Shown: positions 29,770-43,688 of the stretch, one piece after another
Numbering within the stretch: position 1 is the first letter of the stretch
Layout: the number at the start of each line of letters is the position of its first letter
Source of the DNA: Cronobacter turicensis z3032
GTDB lineage: Bacteria; Pseudomonadota; Gammaproteobacteria; Enterobacterales; Enterobacteriaceae
Assembly (NCBI GenBank): GCA_000027065.2
Contig: FN543093.2
Coordinates: forward strand, 186,001 to 250,000
Direction of reading: 5' to 3'
DNA: 64,000 nt
Made by a program: the position numbers and the translations under genes
The notes under the pieces: generated by a model
Told to the model about the DNA's origin: nothing
Seen by the model: only the letters and a program-made list of their open reading frames with translations
Database searches by the model: none

Positions 29770-29839
29770 GCGCCTCCACTGACACGGCACAACGGCGAAT
29801 GAGCCGGCCCGTCAGGCAGACGAAAGCGAAAATAAACGC

Positions 29840-29867
29840 TTGACTCTGAAAGAGGAAAGCGTAATAT
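29840..29867 (+). promoter_or_regulatory. rRNA operon promoter P2
   Basis: TTGACT (29840-29845), 16 bases, TAATAT (29862-29867), about 100 bases after P1. Confidence 0.9.
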
Positions 29868-29907
29868 ACGCCACCTCGCGACAGCAGGCTGAAAGCCTTG
29901 CCGCACC

Positions 29908-29920
29908 GCTCTTTAACAAT
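29908..29920 (+). promoter_or_regulatory. boxA antitermination signal in the rRNA leader
   Basis: GCTCTTTAACAAT, the NusB/S10 boxA. A second copy, GCTCTTTAACAAT at 31895-31907, lies in the 16S-23S spacer. Confidence 0.88.
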
Positions 29921-30056
29921 TTATCAGACAATCTGTGTGGGCACTCGGGGCACTGATATCTTAACGTCTTCGGACGATAAATGAATATCAAGTCTCAAGT
30001 GAACAACAGTTAATTCATTACGAACTAACAGTTTAATTCTTTGAGCATCAGACTTT

Positions 30057-31599
<1,543 letters not shown>

Positions 31600-31667
31600 C
31601 CTGAAAGATACAACCTCGCGTGCTCACACAGATTGTCTGATAGAAAGTAAAGAAGCAAAACCTCTAC

Positions 31668-31744
<77 letters not shown>

Positions 31745-31777
31745 ACTCCGCAGGAGTTGAAGAGGTTTAACTACGAT

Positions 31778-31853
31778 GGGGCTATAGCTCAGCTGGGAGA
31801 GCGCCTGCTTTGCACGCAGGAGGTCTGCGGTTCGATCCCGCATAGCTCCACCA
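31778..31853 (+). tRNA. alaT-like: tRNA-Ala (TGC)
   Basis: 76 bases starting GGGGCTATAGCTCAGC, anticodon loop TTTGCAC, T loop GGTTCGATCCC, CCA encoded. Second spacer tRNA. Confidence 0.98.
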
Positions 31854-32021
31854 TCACTTCAGAGTGTACTCACTGAGTATACTGCGAAGTATTTGCTCTT
31901 TAACAATCCGGAACAAGCTGAAAATTGAAACAGACATGCTGTTGCATTTCTCCGTAATAAGGAATGCGCGGTGTGTCAGAGTCTCTCAAACTCGCAGCAC
32001 GAAGACTTCTTCGGGTTGTGA

Positions 32022-34923
<2,902 letters not shown>

Positions 34924-35012
34924 ACAACGCCAAAGAAGTCTGGCGTGTTGAGAGAGAGATTCAGCTTGTGACGGATAAATGTTCATGGCGAAAGCGGTGA
35001 ACAGACAGAATT

Positions 35013-35132
35013 TGCCTGGCGGCTGTAGCGCGGTGGTCCCACCTGACCCCATGCCGAACTCAGAAGTGAAACGCCGTAGCGCCGATGGTAGTGTGGGGCC
35101 TCCCCATGCGAGAGTAGGGAACTGCCAGGCAT
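35013..35132 (+). rRNA. rrf: 5S ribosomal RNA
   Basis: 120 bases from TGCCTGGCGGCTGTAGC to GGAACTGCCAGGCAT; the terminal stem TGCCTGGC/GCCAGGCA is perfect. Confidence 0.98.
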
Positions 35133-35184
35133 CAAATTAAGCAGTAAGCCGGAACAATAATCCGGTGGTGTGAAGAAATTCGGT

Positions 35185-35261
35185 GGAGCGGTAGTTCAGT
35201 CGGTTAGAATACCTGCCTGTCACGCAGGGGGTCGCGGGTTCGAGTCCCGTCCGTTCCGCCA
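35185..35261 (+). tRNA. aspT-like: tRNA-Asp (GTC)
   Basis: 77 bases starting GGAGCGGTAGTTCAGTC, anticodon loop CTGTCAC, T loop GGTTCGAGTCC, CCA encoded. Distal tRNA of the operon, as in E. coli rrnC. Confidence 0.98.
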
Positions 35262-35269
35262 CCCTATTT

Positions 35270-35345
<76 letters not shown>

Positions 35346-35351
35346 GAAATT

Positions 35352-35381
35352 ATCCTTAGCTTCGGCTAAGGATTTTTTTTA
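35352..35381 (+). terminator. rRNA operon terminator
   Basis: ATCCTTAGC (35352-35360), TTCG tetraloop, GCTAAGGAT (35365-35373), then a T run. Confidence 0.93.
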
Positions 35382-35450
35382 TCTTTTATCCGCCGTAAAA
35401 TCCCTCCTATTACCGTATCTTTCCCTTTGCAAAATTCTAAAAACCACACG

Positions 35451-36272
35451 TTAAGTAATTACCGGGATCTTAAGTAGATCTTTTATATTATTGTTTTTAT
35501 CACTATTTTGCAGCCAGATAGCATAAAGCGGCCGGGAGAGCGTCGCGCTATCCAGTACCGGATGCAGCTCGCTTTTTTCTTTAGCCCAGTTAACCGGTAA
35601 CCAGGTGCATCCCTGCAATTCCGGCAGCATTTTTCTGGCGATATCGGCCGAGCTGGTTGTCAGCACAGGAATATCCTCTGGCGTCACCAACCCTGCTTCG
35701 TGCTGCTGGAAGTCCGGTCCCCACTCAAGTCGAAGATAATTGAGGCTGGTCTTACTGCGCTCCGGCAACGCGCAATAAAGGCCAAGGGCAAAATGTCCCA
35801 GTAACTGGCTCGAAAACTCGTCCATTTTGGGCGCTTCAGTGGTGATAAGCAGATCTAACTGACGTTCATGCAGCTGTTTAACCAAAGACTGTCGCTGAGC
35901 AATACGTGCTTCAAATTGCATAGAGCCTTTGTCCTGGTAAAGCCTTGTCAGCCATCCGGAAAGCATACACTCCCAAAGAGATGCGCTTGCGCCAATAGAG
36001 AAAAGGTTATGGCGTGATGTCTGTGCGACATCTTTGCGCGCCGTCTGCCAGATATTCATTAGGTTTTCGGCATACGGTAACAATCTTTCACCTGCTGCCG
36101 TCAGACGTATGTTATTGCGGTGACGAGTAAAAAGATTAACACCCAGTTGGTTTTCCAGCTGACGGATACGAAAGCTCACCGCCGACTGTGTCAGATAAAG
36201 CGCTTCAGCCGCTCTGCCAAAATGGCGCGTTCGGCTGACTTCAAGAAAGGTTTTTAGCAAGTCGGTATCCAC
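35451..36272 (-). CDS. hdfR: LysR-family regulator HdfR
   Basis: In E. coli HdfR represses flhDC and regulates other genes. The 273-residue product has a winged helix at the N terminus ([20 protein letters not shown], then [18 protein letters not shown]) and an effector domain ([26 protein letters not shown]). It is a little shorter than E. coli HdfR and lacks a few residues in the middle and end. The start is a GTG at 36272 with GGAG 7 bases upstream; a second GTG at 36284 lies on that ribosome site. Divergent from maoP. Confidence 0.93.
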   Translation of the reverse strand: MDTDLLKTFLEVSRTRHFGRAAEALYLTQSAVSFRIRQLENQLGVNLFTRHRNNIRLTAAGERLLPYAENLMNIWQTARKDVAQTSRHNLFSIGASASLWECMLSGWLTRLYQDKGSMQFEARIAQRQSLVKQLHERQLDLLITTEAPKMDEFSSQLLGHFALGLYCALPERSKTSLNYLRLEWGPDFQQHEAGLVTPEDIPVLTTSSADIARKMLPELQGCTWLPVNWAKEKSELHPVLDSATLSRPLYAIWLQNSDKNNNIKDLLKIPVIT

Positions 36273-36391
36273 ATCCCACTCCACAAAAAAATTTGTCGTA
36301 ATGATTTAAATGTTTTGTTTTACACTCTGTCAAGCGTAACTAATACTCCGCGCCATAAATAGCTCGGCCAAGAGAATTAGGAGCGTGTAGG

Positions 36392-36730
36392 ATGGCGGAA
36401 AGCTTTACGACGACTAATCGATTTTTCGACAACAAATATTATCCGCGCGGGTTCTCTCGCCATGGTGACTTCACCATTAAAGAAGCACAGCTGCTTGAGC
36501 GTCATGGCTATGCCTTTAATGAACTGGATCTGGGCAAACGTGAGCCTGTGACCGCTGAAGAAAAACAGTTTGTTGAAGTCTGTCGCGGTATTCGCGAACC
36601 TGCTACTGAAGCAGAGCGCGTGTGGTCCAAATATATGACCCGAATTAAGCGTCCCAAGCGTTTCCATACCCTGTCTGGCGGCAAGCCGCAAATGGAAGGG
36701 GTGGATGATTTCGTGGAAACGGATGACTAA
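36392..36730 (+). CDS. maoP: Ori macrodomain organisation protein MaoP (YifE)
   Basis: The 112-residue product is nearly identical to E. coli Mao[21 protein letters not shown] at the start and [17 protein letters not shown] and [20 protein letters not shown] later. MaoP works with the cis site maoS, next to the gene in E. coli, to constrain mobility of the Ori region. The cis site is therefore expected in the hdfR-maoP gap (36273-36391), but I do not know its sequence well enough to mark it. A good GGAG-type site precedes the ATG. Confidence 0.95.
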   Translation: MAESFTTTNRFFDNKYYPRGFSRHGDFTIKEAQLLERHGYAFNELDLGKREPVTAEEKQFVEVCRGIREPATEAERVWSKYMTRIKRPKRFHTLSGGKPQMEGVDDFVETDD

Positions 36731-36810
36731 TTACAAATGGGGCGCAAGCCCCATTGTCTTATGTATCGCCTGCTGTCGGGTTAATGTGTGTATATGGCAT
36801 TTCATTCACG

Positions 36811-38331
36811 CTATGCCATCATGTTCTGCAAATGCGCCAGCATCCTGTCTATTGCGCGGTAACTCAGCGCTTCCATCAGATGTTCACGACCAATTTTTTC
36901 TTTCTGCTCACTATCAGCAATAGTGCGCGCCACTTTAAGTAAACGCTGCCAGGCGCGAACAGATAGTCCCAGTTTAATTAACGCGGCTTCCAGCCACTGC
37001 GCATCTTCCGGGCTAAGTACACAGAACTGGCGTATCTCCTTGTTATCCAGCATGGCATTGAGCTTCCCCTGCCGTACAAACTGACGTTCGCGGCTTTGAA
37101 TCACTCGCTCCCGCACGTGTGAACTGCTTTCGCCTGGCTGTCCCGCCTGACTAAGCATACCTGGCGGAGGAAGAGGAATTTCGAGCGAGATATCAAACCT
37201 GTCGAGAAAAGGACCTGAAAGCCGGCCAAGATAACGTAGCGTTTGCTCCGGCGTGCAGCGGTTATGGTTACCCTGGTAGTGTCCTGTCGGGCTGGGATTC
37301 ATAGCGGCGATAAGCTGAAAGCGTGCCGGATAGGTCAGTTTCGCCCGCGTCCGTGAAAGATGAATTCGCCCGGATTCGATGGGCTCGCGTAATGCATCCA
37401 GCACGCGCCGCTCAAATTCAGGTAATTCATCCAGAAAAAGTACGCCGTTATGCGCGAGTGAAATCTCTCCAGGCGCAGGTATCGCTCCTCCACCCACCAT
37501 GGCATTCAGCGAGGCGCTATGGTGAGGGGCTCTGAATGGCCGCTGACGCCACTGATGATGCAAGGAGACGGGATTGACCAGACTAAGTATTGCAGCGCTC
37601 TCCAGTGCCTCCTGGTCGCTCAGAGGCGGTAGTAACCCATTGAGTCTGCTTGCGAGCATCGTTTTACCGGTGCCGGGTGGCCCAATAAACAGCAGGTTAT
37701 GCCCACCTGCTGCCGTCAACTCCAGCGCGCGTTTCCCTTGCGGTTGCCCGATCACTTCGTTCAGGTCTCCCGCAGGCTCTCTGAATTCAAAGCCGGAAGG
37801 CGTGGCTGGTTCCAGCGTGGTTTTCCCTTCCAGAAAAGCGCACACCTCCTGTAGATGATGAGCGACAAGACAGCCCTCCTTGTTAATGAGCCCGACTTCG
37901 GGTGCATTATCATGCGCGACGATAATTTTCCTTTGGCACCCAAGCGCCTCCATAGCAGCTGAAATTGCACCGGGTACGCCTCTCAGTGCGCCTGTGAGCG
38001 CGAGCTCTCCTACAAATTCATACTCACCAACATGCGATGCGCTCAGTTGCTCTGAAGCAGCGAGAAGCGCTATCGCAATCGGCAAATCATATCGTCCCCC
38101 TTCTTTTGGCAGATCGGCCGGAGCGAGGTTGATAGTGATCTTTTTAGCCGGGAAATCATAACCACTGTTGATAAGCGCGCTACGTACCCGGTCCCGGGCT
38201 TCTTTAACCGTGGTTTCCGGCAGGCCAACAATCGTCAGGCCGGGCAGCCCTGCGCTGATATGTACCTCGACTGTCACCAACGGCGCTTTAACGCCAAGCG
38301 CCGCTCGGGTATGAATAATTGATAGCGACAT
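36811..38331 (-). CDS. yifB: ComM/YifB-family Mg-chelatase-like AAA+ ATPase
   Basis: The 506 residues match E. coli YifB. A Lon-like N-terminal domain is followed by an AAA+ core: Walker A FIGPPGTGKTMLAS (about residue 215), Walker B GVLFLDELPEFERR (about 295), then PFLDRFDISLEIP and a C-terminal helical domain (LSVRAWQRLLKVARTIAD). ComM relatives are helicases promoting branch migration during natural transformation; the role in enteric bacteria is unsettled. GGAGGGATT precedes the ATG. It is convergent with maoP and divergent from the ilv cluster. Confidence 0.95.
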   Translation of the reverse strand: MSLSIIHTRAALGVKAPLVTVEVHISAGLPGLTIVGLPETTVKEARDRVRSALINSGYDFPAKKITINLAPADLPKEGGRYDLPIAIALLAASEQLSASHVGEYEFVGELALTGALRGVPGAISAAMEALGCQRKIIVAHDNAPEVGLINKEGCLVAHHLQEVCAFLEGKTTLEPATPSGFEFREPAGDLNEVIGQPQGKRALELTAAGGHNLLFIGPPGTGKTMLASRLNGLLPPLSDQEALESAAILSLVNPVSLHHQWRQRPFRAPHHSASLNAMVGGGAIPAPGEISLAHNGVLFLDELPEFERRVLDALREPIESGRIHLSRTRAKLTYPARFQLIAAMNPSPTGHYQGNHNRCTPEQTLRYLGRLSGPFLDRFDISLEIPLPPPGMLSQAGQPGESSSHVRERVIQSRERQFVRQGKLNAMLDNKEIRQFCVLSPEDAQWLEAALIKLGLSVRAWQRLLKVARTIADSEQKEKIGREHLMEALSYRAIDRMLAHLQNMMA

Positions 38332-38682
38332 AATCCCTCCTCAGGCCTGAAGCATCGCCAGGATGAAGACGTTGATCGAGGTGTAATTCGCGATTTTTCG
38401 GCGCAGATAGCAATCTTTTGCTGCAAGAAAATGCAAACTCTCAATTTGCCCGAGACGTCTCGCAAAAGCGTAATAAGTTTTCGGAAAGGCATTGCGCCGC
38501 ACAGCGCGATCGCTAAAAATCCTGAAAAAATTTCAGTTAACGCTACTGGTTGATTACGTTGGGTTTTAATAGATTTGCTGAATGTATTGCAGTGCCGCGT
38601 CATAAATATTTCTTGTCACAGCTTTGTTCTCTGTGATAACTCTTTAGGTATTCCTTCGAATATGACGTAAGTACATACAGAA
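38332..38682. promoter_or_regulatory. Regulatory region of the ilvLXGMEDA operon
   Basis: Promoter TTGTCA (38613-38618), 16 bases, GATAAC (38635-38640), in the same place and with the same flanks (CACAGCTTTGTTCTCTGTGA) as E. coli ilvG p2. The AT-rich DNA upstream likely carries the IHF-dependent activating region known from E. coli. No gene is supported in 38332-38600. Confidence 0.75.
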
Positions 38683-38781
38683 ATGACAACCCTTCTACTA
38701 GTGATTAGCCTGGTCGTGATTAGCGTGGTGGTGATTATTAACCCACCGTGCGGGGCTGCACTCGGAAGAAGAAAGGCTTAG
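38683..38781 (+). CDS. ilvL: ilv operon leader peptide
   Basis: A 32-residue peptide, MTTLLLVISLVVISVVVII followed by NPPCGAALGRRKA. It matches E. coli IlvL in length and in its run of Leu, Val and Ile codons. Translation speed through these codons decides whether the following terminator forms. Confidence 0.96.
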   Translation: MTTLLLVISLVVISVVVIINPPCGAALGRRKA

Positions 38782-38801
38782 AAATCAAGCCTGAATCATC
38801 G

Positions 38802-38837
38802 AAAACCCCCGCACCGAAAGGTCCGGGGGTTTTTTTA
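38802..38837 (+). terminator. ilv attenuator terminator
   Basis: AAAACCCCCG...CACC, GAAA loop, GGTC...CGGGGG and a T run. It lies 20 bases after the ilvL stop and before ilvX, the position of the multivalent ilv attenuator. Confidence 0.93.
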
Positions 38838-38866
38838 TGACCTAAAACTTAAGCGAGGAACAGAAA

Positions 38867-38917
38867 ATGAGTAGTAGCATAAAATTCTGTTGTCCGCATT
38901 GTAAGGCGGGGAACTAA
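38867..38917 (+). CDS. ilvX: IlvX small peptide
   Basis: A 16-residue open frame, [16 protein letters not shown], lies between the attenuator and ilvG. Position, length and the KFC and GN residues match the 16-residue E. coli IlvX. GAGG (38854-38857) precedes it, and the stop is 2 bases before the ilvG ATG, so it may couple translation of ilvG. Here it has three cysteines and a histidine (CCPHC). The function is unknown. Confidence 0.85.
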   Translation: MSSSIKFCCPHCKAGN

Positions 38918-38919
38918 CT

Positions 38920-40566
38920 ATGAATGGCGCACAGTGGGTGGTACATGCTTTGCGAGCTCAGGGAGTGGATACGGTTTTTGGCTATCCGGGCGGGGCAATA
39001 ATGCCGGTTTATGATGCGTTATACGACGGCGGCGTGGAACACCTACTGTGTCGGCATGAACAGGGCGCAGCAATGGCTGCCATCGGCTATGCACGTGCCA
39101 CGGGTAAAACCGGCGTGTGTATCGCTACCTCCGGGCCAGGCGCTACCAACCTGATCACGGGCCTTGCGGATGCGCTGCTGGATTCGGTTCCCGTTGTAGC
39201 TATCACGGGCCAGGTCGCGGCGCCACTTATCGGTACGGATGCTTTTCAGGAAGTCGACGTACTCGGTTTATCGCTCGCCTGTACCAAACACAGCTTTCTC
39301 GTGGAGTCACTGGAAGAGCTGCCGGAAATCATGGCGCATGCTTTTCATCTGGCGAGTTCGGGGCGCCCTGGGCCGGTCCTGATCGATATTCCTAAAGATA
39401 TTCAACTGGCCAGCGGGGAACTCGAGCCATGGCTCTCCAGTGTAGAGGACACGTTTGTTGTGCCTCAGGCGGAGCTGGAGCAGGCGCGTACATTACTGAG
39501 CCAGGCTGAAAAACCGATGCTCTATGTGGGCGGTGGCGTGGGCATGGCGCAGGCGGTACCTGCGCTGCGCGAATTCATGGCACAAACGCAAATTCCCTGC
39601 GCAGTCACGCTTAAGGGGCTTGGTGCGGTCGAAGCGAGCTATCCGGGCTACCTGGGTATGCTGGGCATGCACGGCACCAAAGCCGCTAACCTGGCGGTGC
39701 AGGAGTGCGATTTGTTGATAGCGGTCGGCGCACGCTTTGACGATCGCGTCACTGGTAAGCTCAATACCTTTGCTCCCCACGCCAAAGTTATCCATATGGA
39801 TATCGATCCGGCAGAGCTGAACAAGCTGCGTCAGGCGCATGTCGGGCTGCCGGGCGATCTCAACGCATTATTACCTGCGCTGCAACGCCCGATGGCGATC
39901 GACGCCTGGCGCGAACGCGTCGCGGCGCTGCGAAGTGAACATGACTGGCGTTACGATCATCCAGGCGAAGGTATTTTTGCGCCGTTGTTGTTAAAACAAC
40001 TCTCGGACCGCAAGCCAGCGAACAGCGTTGTGACTACCGATGTAGGCCAGCATCAGATGTGGGCGGCGCAGCACATGCGCTTCAGCCGTCCGGAAAATTT
40101 CATTACTTCAAGCGGTCTCGGCACCATGGGATTTGGGCTGCCGGCCGCGGTAGGCGCACAAGTGGCGCGCCCGGAAGATACCGTTATCTGCGTGACCGGC
40201 GATGGTTCATTCATGATGAACATCCAGGAGCTGGGTACCGTAAAACGCAAGCAGCTGCCGCTGAAGATAGTCCTGCTGGATAACCAGCGCCTGGGAATGG
40301 TGCGCCAGTGGCAGCAGCTTTTCTTCTCGGAGCGTTACAGCGAGACGAATCTGTCCGACAACCCTGATTTTCTGACGCTGGCCAGCGCCTTTGGCATTGC
40401 CGGTCAGCGCATCACCCGTAAAGACCAGGTGGAAGCCGCGCTGGAAACGATGTTCAACAGCGAAGGCCCTTATTTGCTGCACGTTTCAATCGATGAAGCT
40501 GAAAACGTCTGGCCTCTGGTGCCTCCTGGCGCCAGCAACTCACAAATGCTGGAGAAAATATCATGA
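38920..40566 (+). CDS. ilvG: Acetolactate synthase II large subunit (intact)
   Basis: TPP enzyme condensing pyruvate with pyruvate or 2-oxobutyrate, valine-resistant. The 548-residue frame is unbroken, unlike the frameshifted ilvG of E. coli K-12. Motifs: [18 protein letters not shown], the activating Glu in [15 protein letters not shown] (about residue 47), FAD region, and the TPP motif [16 protein letters not shown] (about 427). It overlaps ilvM by 4 bases (ATGA). Confidence 0.97.
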   Translation: MNGAQWVVHALRAQGVDTVFGYPGGAIMPVYDALYDGGVEHLLCRHEQGAAMAAIGYARATGKTGVCIATSGPGATNLITGLADALLDSVPVVAITGQVAAPLIGTDAFQEVDVLGLSLACTKHSFLVESLEELPEIMAHAFHLASSGRPGPVLIDIPKDIQLASGELEPWLSSVEDTFVVPQAELEQARTLLSQAEKPMLYVGGGVGMAQAVPALREFMAQTQIPCAVTLKGLGAVEASYPGYLGMLGMHGTKAANLAVQECDLLIAVGARFDDRVTGKLNTFAPHAKVIHMDIDPAELNKLRQAHVGLPGDLNALLPALQRPMAIDAWRERVAALRSEHDWRYDHPGEGIFAPLLLKQLSDRKPANSVVTTDVGQHQMWAAQHMRFSRPENFITSSGLGTMGFGLPAAVGAQVARPEDTVICVTGDGSFMMNIQELGTVKRKQLPLKIVLLDNQRLGMVRQWQQLFFSERYSETNLSDNPDFLTLASAFGIAGQRITRKDQVEAALETMFNSEGPYLLHVSIDEAENVWPLVPPGASNSQMLEKIS

Positions 40567-40820
40567 TGCAACATCAACTCGCCGTACAGGCTCGCTTTCG
40601 CCCGGAAACCCTGGAACGTGTGCTGCGCGTGGTGCGTCACCGTGGCTTTCAAATTTGCGCCATGAATATGGCGGCGTGCGCTAATGCGCAAAATATAAAT
40701 ATTGAGCTGACCGTTGCCAGCCCGCGTCCAGTCGAATTACTGTTTAGTCAGCTAAGCAAACTGGTCGATGTCGCGTGCGTCGAGATCCAGCAACCAACAT
40801 CACAACAAATCCGCGCCTGA
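40563..40820 (+). CDS. ilvM: Acetolactate synthase II small subunit
   Basis: ACT-domain regulatory subunit, 85 residues (87 in E. coli). [18 protein letters not shown] and [20 protein letters not shown] match the family. It is translationally coupled to ilvG. Confidence 0.96.
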   Translation: MMQHQLAVQARFRPETLERVLRVVRHRGFQICAMNMAACANAQNINIELTVASPRPVELLFSQLSKLVDVACVEIQQPTSQQIRA

Positions 40821-40840
40821 GCGCAAAAGGAAGAAGAAAA

Positions 40841-41770
40841 ATGACGACGAAAAAAGCTGATTACATTTGGTTCAACGGCGAAATGGTTCCCTGGGGCGAG
40901 GCGAAGGTTCACGTCATGTCTCATGCGTTGCACTACGGTACATCAGTCTTTGAAGGGATCCGTTGCTACGATTCGCACAAAGGTCCGGTCGTGTTCCGCC
41001 ATCGTGAACATATGCAGCGCCTGCGTGATTCCGCCAAGATTTATCGCTTCCCGGTTAGCCAGTCTGTTGATGAGTTAATGGAAGCCTGCCGTCAGGTCAT
41101 TCGCGAAAACAAACTCACCAGCGCGTACATCCGTCCGCTGGTGTTCGTGGGCGATGTCGGTATGGGGGTTAACCCGCCTGAGGGCTACAAGACAGACGTC
41201 ATTATCGCCGCGTTCCCGTGGGGCGCGTATCTGGGAGCGGAAGCGCTGGATCAGGGCATTGACGCGATGGTTTCTTCATGGAACCGCGCGGCGCCAAATA
41301 CCATTCCTACTGCTGCAAAAGCGGGCGGTAACTATCTTTCCTCCCTGTTGGTCGGCAGCGAAGCGCGTCGTCACGGTTATCAGGAGGGTATCGCTCTGGA
41401 TGTTCACGGTTATATCTCTGAAGGCGCAGGCGAAAACCTGTTTGAAGTTAAAGATGGCGTGATTTATACCCCGCCGTTTACCTCTTCCGCGCTGCCAGGC
41501 ATCACTCGTGACGCCATCATCAAGCTGGCCAAAGAGATGGGCATTGAAGTTCGCGAGCAGGTGCTCTCCCGTGAGTCCCTGTACCTGGCGGATGAAGTGT
41601 TTATGTCCGGCACCGCGGCGGAAATCACGCCGGTGCGTAGCGTTGACGGCATTCAGGTAGGCGAAGGCCGCTGTGGTCCGGTCACCAAACGCGTTCAGCA
41701 GGCATTCTTTGGCCTGTTCACGGGTGAGACCGAAGATAAATGGGGCTGGCTGGACCAGGTTAACCCGTAA
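40841..41770 (+). CDS. ilvE: Branched-chain amino acid aminotransferase
   Basis: PLP fold-IV transaminase for the last step to Ile, Val and Leu. The 309 residues match E. coli IlvE: MTTKKADYIWFNGEMVPW, the PLP lysine in PTAAKAGGNYLSSL (about residue 160), and EVFMSGTAAEITPVRSVDG. AAAGGAAGAAG precedes the ATG. It follows ilvM by 20 bases. Confidence 0.98.
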   Translation: MTTKKADYIWFNGEMVPWGEAKVHVMSHALHYGTSVFEGIRCYDSHKGPVVFRHREHMQRLRDSAKIYRFPVSQSVDELMEACRQVIRENKLTSAYIRPLVFVGDVGMGVNPPEGYKTDVIIAAFPWGAYLGAEALDQGIDAMVSSWNRAAPNTIPTAAKAGGNYLSSLLVGSEARRHGYQEGIALDVHGYISEGAGENLFEVKDGVIYTPPFTSSALPGITRDAIIKLAKEMGIEVREQVLSRESLYLADEVFMSGTAAEITPVRSVDGIQVGEGRCGPVTKRVQQAFFGLFTGETEDKWGWLDQVNP

Positions 41771-41787
41771 GCACAATAACACCTGCA

Positions 41788-41807
41788 CGGGCGGCATCAG
41801 CCGCCCG
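41788..41807 (+). other. Hairpin between ilvE and ilvD
   Basis: CGGGCGGC (41788-41795), ATCA, GCCGCCCG (41800-41807), followed by only four T after GC. It could act as a weak terminator or an mRNA processing or stability element inside the operon. Confidence 0.7.
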
Positions 41808-41835
41808 GCTTTTGTAGAGACTGGAGTGAAAAAGC

Positions 41836-43686
41836 ATGCCTAAGTACCGTTCTGCCACCACCACGCACGGCCGCAATATGGCGGGCGCCCGCGCCTTATG
41901 GCGCGCCACGGGAATGACCGATGCCGATTTCGGCAAGCCAATTATCGCGGTTGTAAACTCCTTTACTCAGTTTGTGCCGGGCCATGTGCATCTGCGCGAT
42001 CTGGGCAAACTGGTTGCGGAGCAAATCGAGGCAGCTGGCGGCGTGGCGAAAGAGTTCAACACCATCGCGGTGGATGACGGCATCGCCATGGGGCACGGCG
42101 GTATGCTCTATTCACTGCCGTCTCGCGAGCTTATTGCTGACTCCGTAGAGTACATGGTGAACGCCCACTGTGCGGACGCCATGGTTTGTATCTCGAACTG
42201 CGACAAAATCACCCCCGGGATGCTGATGGCTTCCCTGCGTCTGAACATCCCGGTGATTTTCGTCTCCGGCGGTCCGATGGAAGCCGGTAAAACTAAACTT
42301 TCCGATCAGATAATCAAGCTCGATCTGGTCGATGCGATGATTCAGGGCGCGAACCCGCACATCAGCGACGAGCAGAGCGACCAGGTAGAACGCTCCGCCT
42401 GCCCAACCTGCGGCTCCTGCTCCGGCATGTTCACCGCCAACTCCATGAACTGTCTGACCGAGGCGCTGGGCCTGTCGCAGCCGGGCAATGGCTCGCTGCT
42501 GGCGACCCACGCTGACCGTAAAGATCTCTTCATCAATGCGGGCAAACGCATCGTTTCGCTCACTAAACGCTATTACGAGCAGGATGACGCCAGCGTATTG
42601 CCGCGCAATATCGCGAACAAAGCGGCGTTTGAAAACGCCATGACGCTCGACATCGCGATGGGCGGCTCTACCAATACCGTCCTGCATCTGCTCGCCGCGG
42701 CGCAGGAAGCGGAAATCGACTTCACGATGAGCGATATCGACCGCCTTTCCCGCAAAGTACCGCAGCTGTGCAAAGTTGCGCCAAGCACCCAGAAATACCA
42801 TATGGAAGATGTTCACCGCGCGGGCGGGGTTATCGGCATTCTCGGAGAACTGGATCGCGCAGGTCTTCTGAACCGCGACGTGAATAACGTACTGGGGCTG
42901 ACGCTGCCGCAGACGCTTGAACAGTACGACGTCACGCTCACCCAGGATAATGCGGTGAAAGAGATGTACCGCGCAGGGCCTGCCGGTATTCGCACCACGC
43001 AGGCGTTTTCGCAATCCTGCCGCTGGGACTCGCTGGACGATGACCGTCAGGAGGGCTGCATCCGCTCGCTGGAACATGCCTACAGCCAGGACGGTGGTCT
43101 TGCGGTGCTGTATGGCAACTTCGCAGAAAACGGCTGCATCGTAAAAACGGCGGGCGTCGACGAAGGCAGTCTGGTTTTCCGCGGCCCTGCGAAAGTCTAT
43201 GAAAGCCAGGACGACGCGGTAGAAGCGATCCTCGGCGGTAAAGTCGTCGCGGGCGATGTGGTGGTGATCCGCTACGAAGGGCCGAAGGGCGGTCCGGGTA
43301 TGCAGGAGATGCTCTATCCGACCAGCTTCCTGAAATCGATGGGCCTCGGTAAAGCCTGCGCGCTTATCACCGATGGCCGTTTCTCGGGGGGGACTTCCGG
43401 GCTTTCCATCGGTCATGTCTCGCCGGAAGCCGCCAGCGGCGGCAACATCGCACTGATTGAAGACGGCGATATGATAGCGATTGATATCCCGAACCGTGGC
43501 ATCCAGCTCGAAGTGAGCGATCAAGAACTTGCCGCGCGTCGTGAAGCGCAGGACGCCCGCGGTGCTGACGCCTGGACGCCGCGTAACCGTGAACGTCAGG
43601 TTTCCTTCGCGCTGCGTGCTTACGCAAGCCTCGCCACCAGCGCCGATAAAGGCGCCGTGCGCGATAAATCGAAGCTGGGAGGCTGA
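41836..43686 (+). CDS. ilvD: Dihydroxy-acid dehydratase
   Basis: Iron-sulfur dehydratase giving the 2-oxo acids of Ile and Val synthesis. The 616 residues equal E. coli. Cluster cysteines are in [14 protein letters not shown] (about 122) and [18 protein letters not shown] (about 192-209). The conserved [20 protein letters not shown] is near the C terminus. GACTGGAGTG precedes the ATG. ilvA starts 2 bases after the stop. Confidence 0.98.
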   Translation: MPKYRSATTTHGRNMAGARALWRATGMTDADFGKPIIAVVNSFTQFVPGHVHLRDLGKLVAEQIEAAGGVAKEFNTIAVDDGIAMGHGGMLYSLPSRELIADSVEYMVNAHCADAMVCISNCDKITPGMLMASLRLNIPVIFVSGGPMEAGKTKLSDQIIKLDLVDAMIQGANPHISDEQSDQVERSACPTCGSCSGMFTANSMNCLTEALGLSQPGNGSLLATHADRKDLFINAGKRIVSLTKRYYEQDDASVLPRNIANKAAFENAMTLDIAMGGSTNTVLHLLAAAQEAEIDFTMSDIDRLSRKVPQLCKVAPSTQKYHMEDVHRAGGVIGILGELDRAGLLNRDVNNVLGLTLPQTLEQYDVTLTQDNAVKEMYRAGPAGIRTTQAFSQSCRWDSLDDDRQEGCIRSLEHAYSQDGGLAVLYGNFAENGCIVKTAGVDEGSLVFRGPAKVYESQDDAVEAILGGKVVAGDVVVIRYEGPKGGPGMQEMLYPTSFLKSMGLGKACALITDGRFSGGTSGLSIGHVSPEAASGGNIALIEDGDMIAIDIPNRGIQLEVSDQELAARREAQDARGADAWTPRNRERQVSFALRAYASLATSADKGAVRDKSKLGG

Positions 43687-43688
43687 TA

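Noticed and set aside
42112..43524. 470-codon open frame antisense to ilvD
   Set aside because: Shadow of a conserved gene; His/Arg-rich composition typical of reverse-frame reading.
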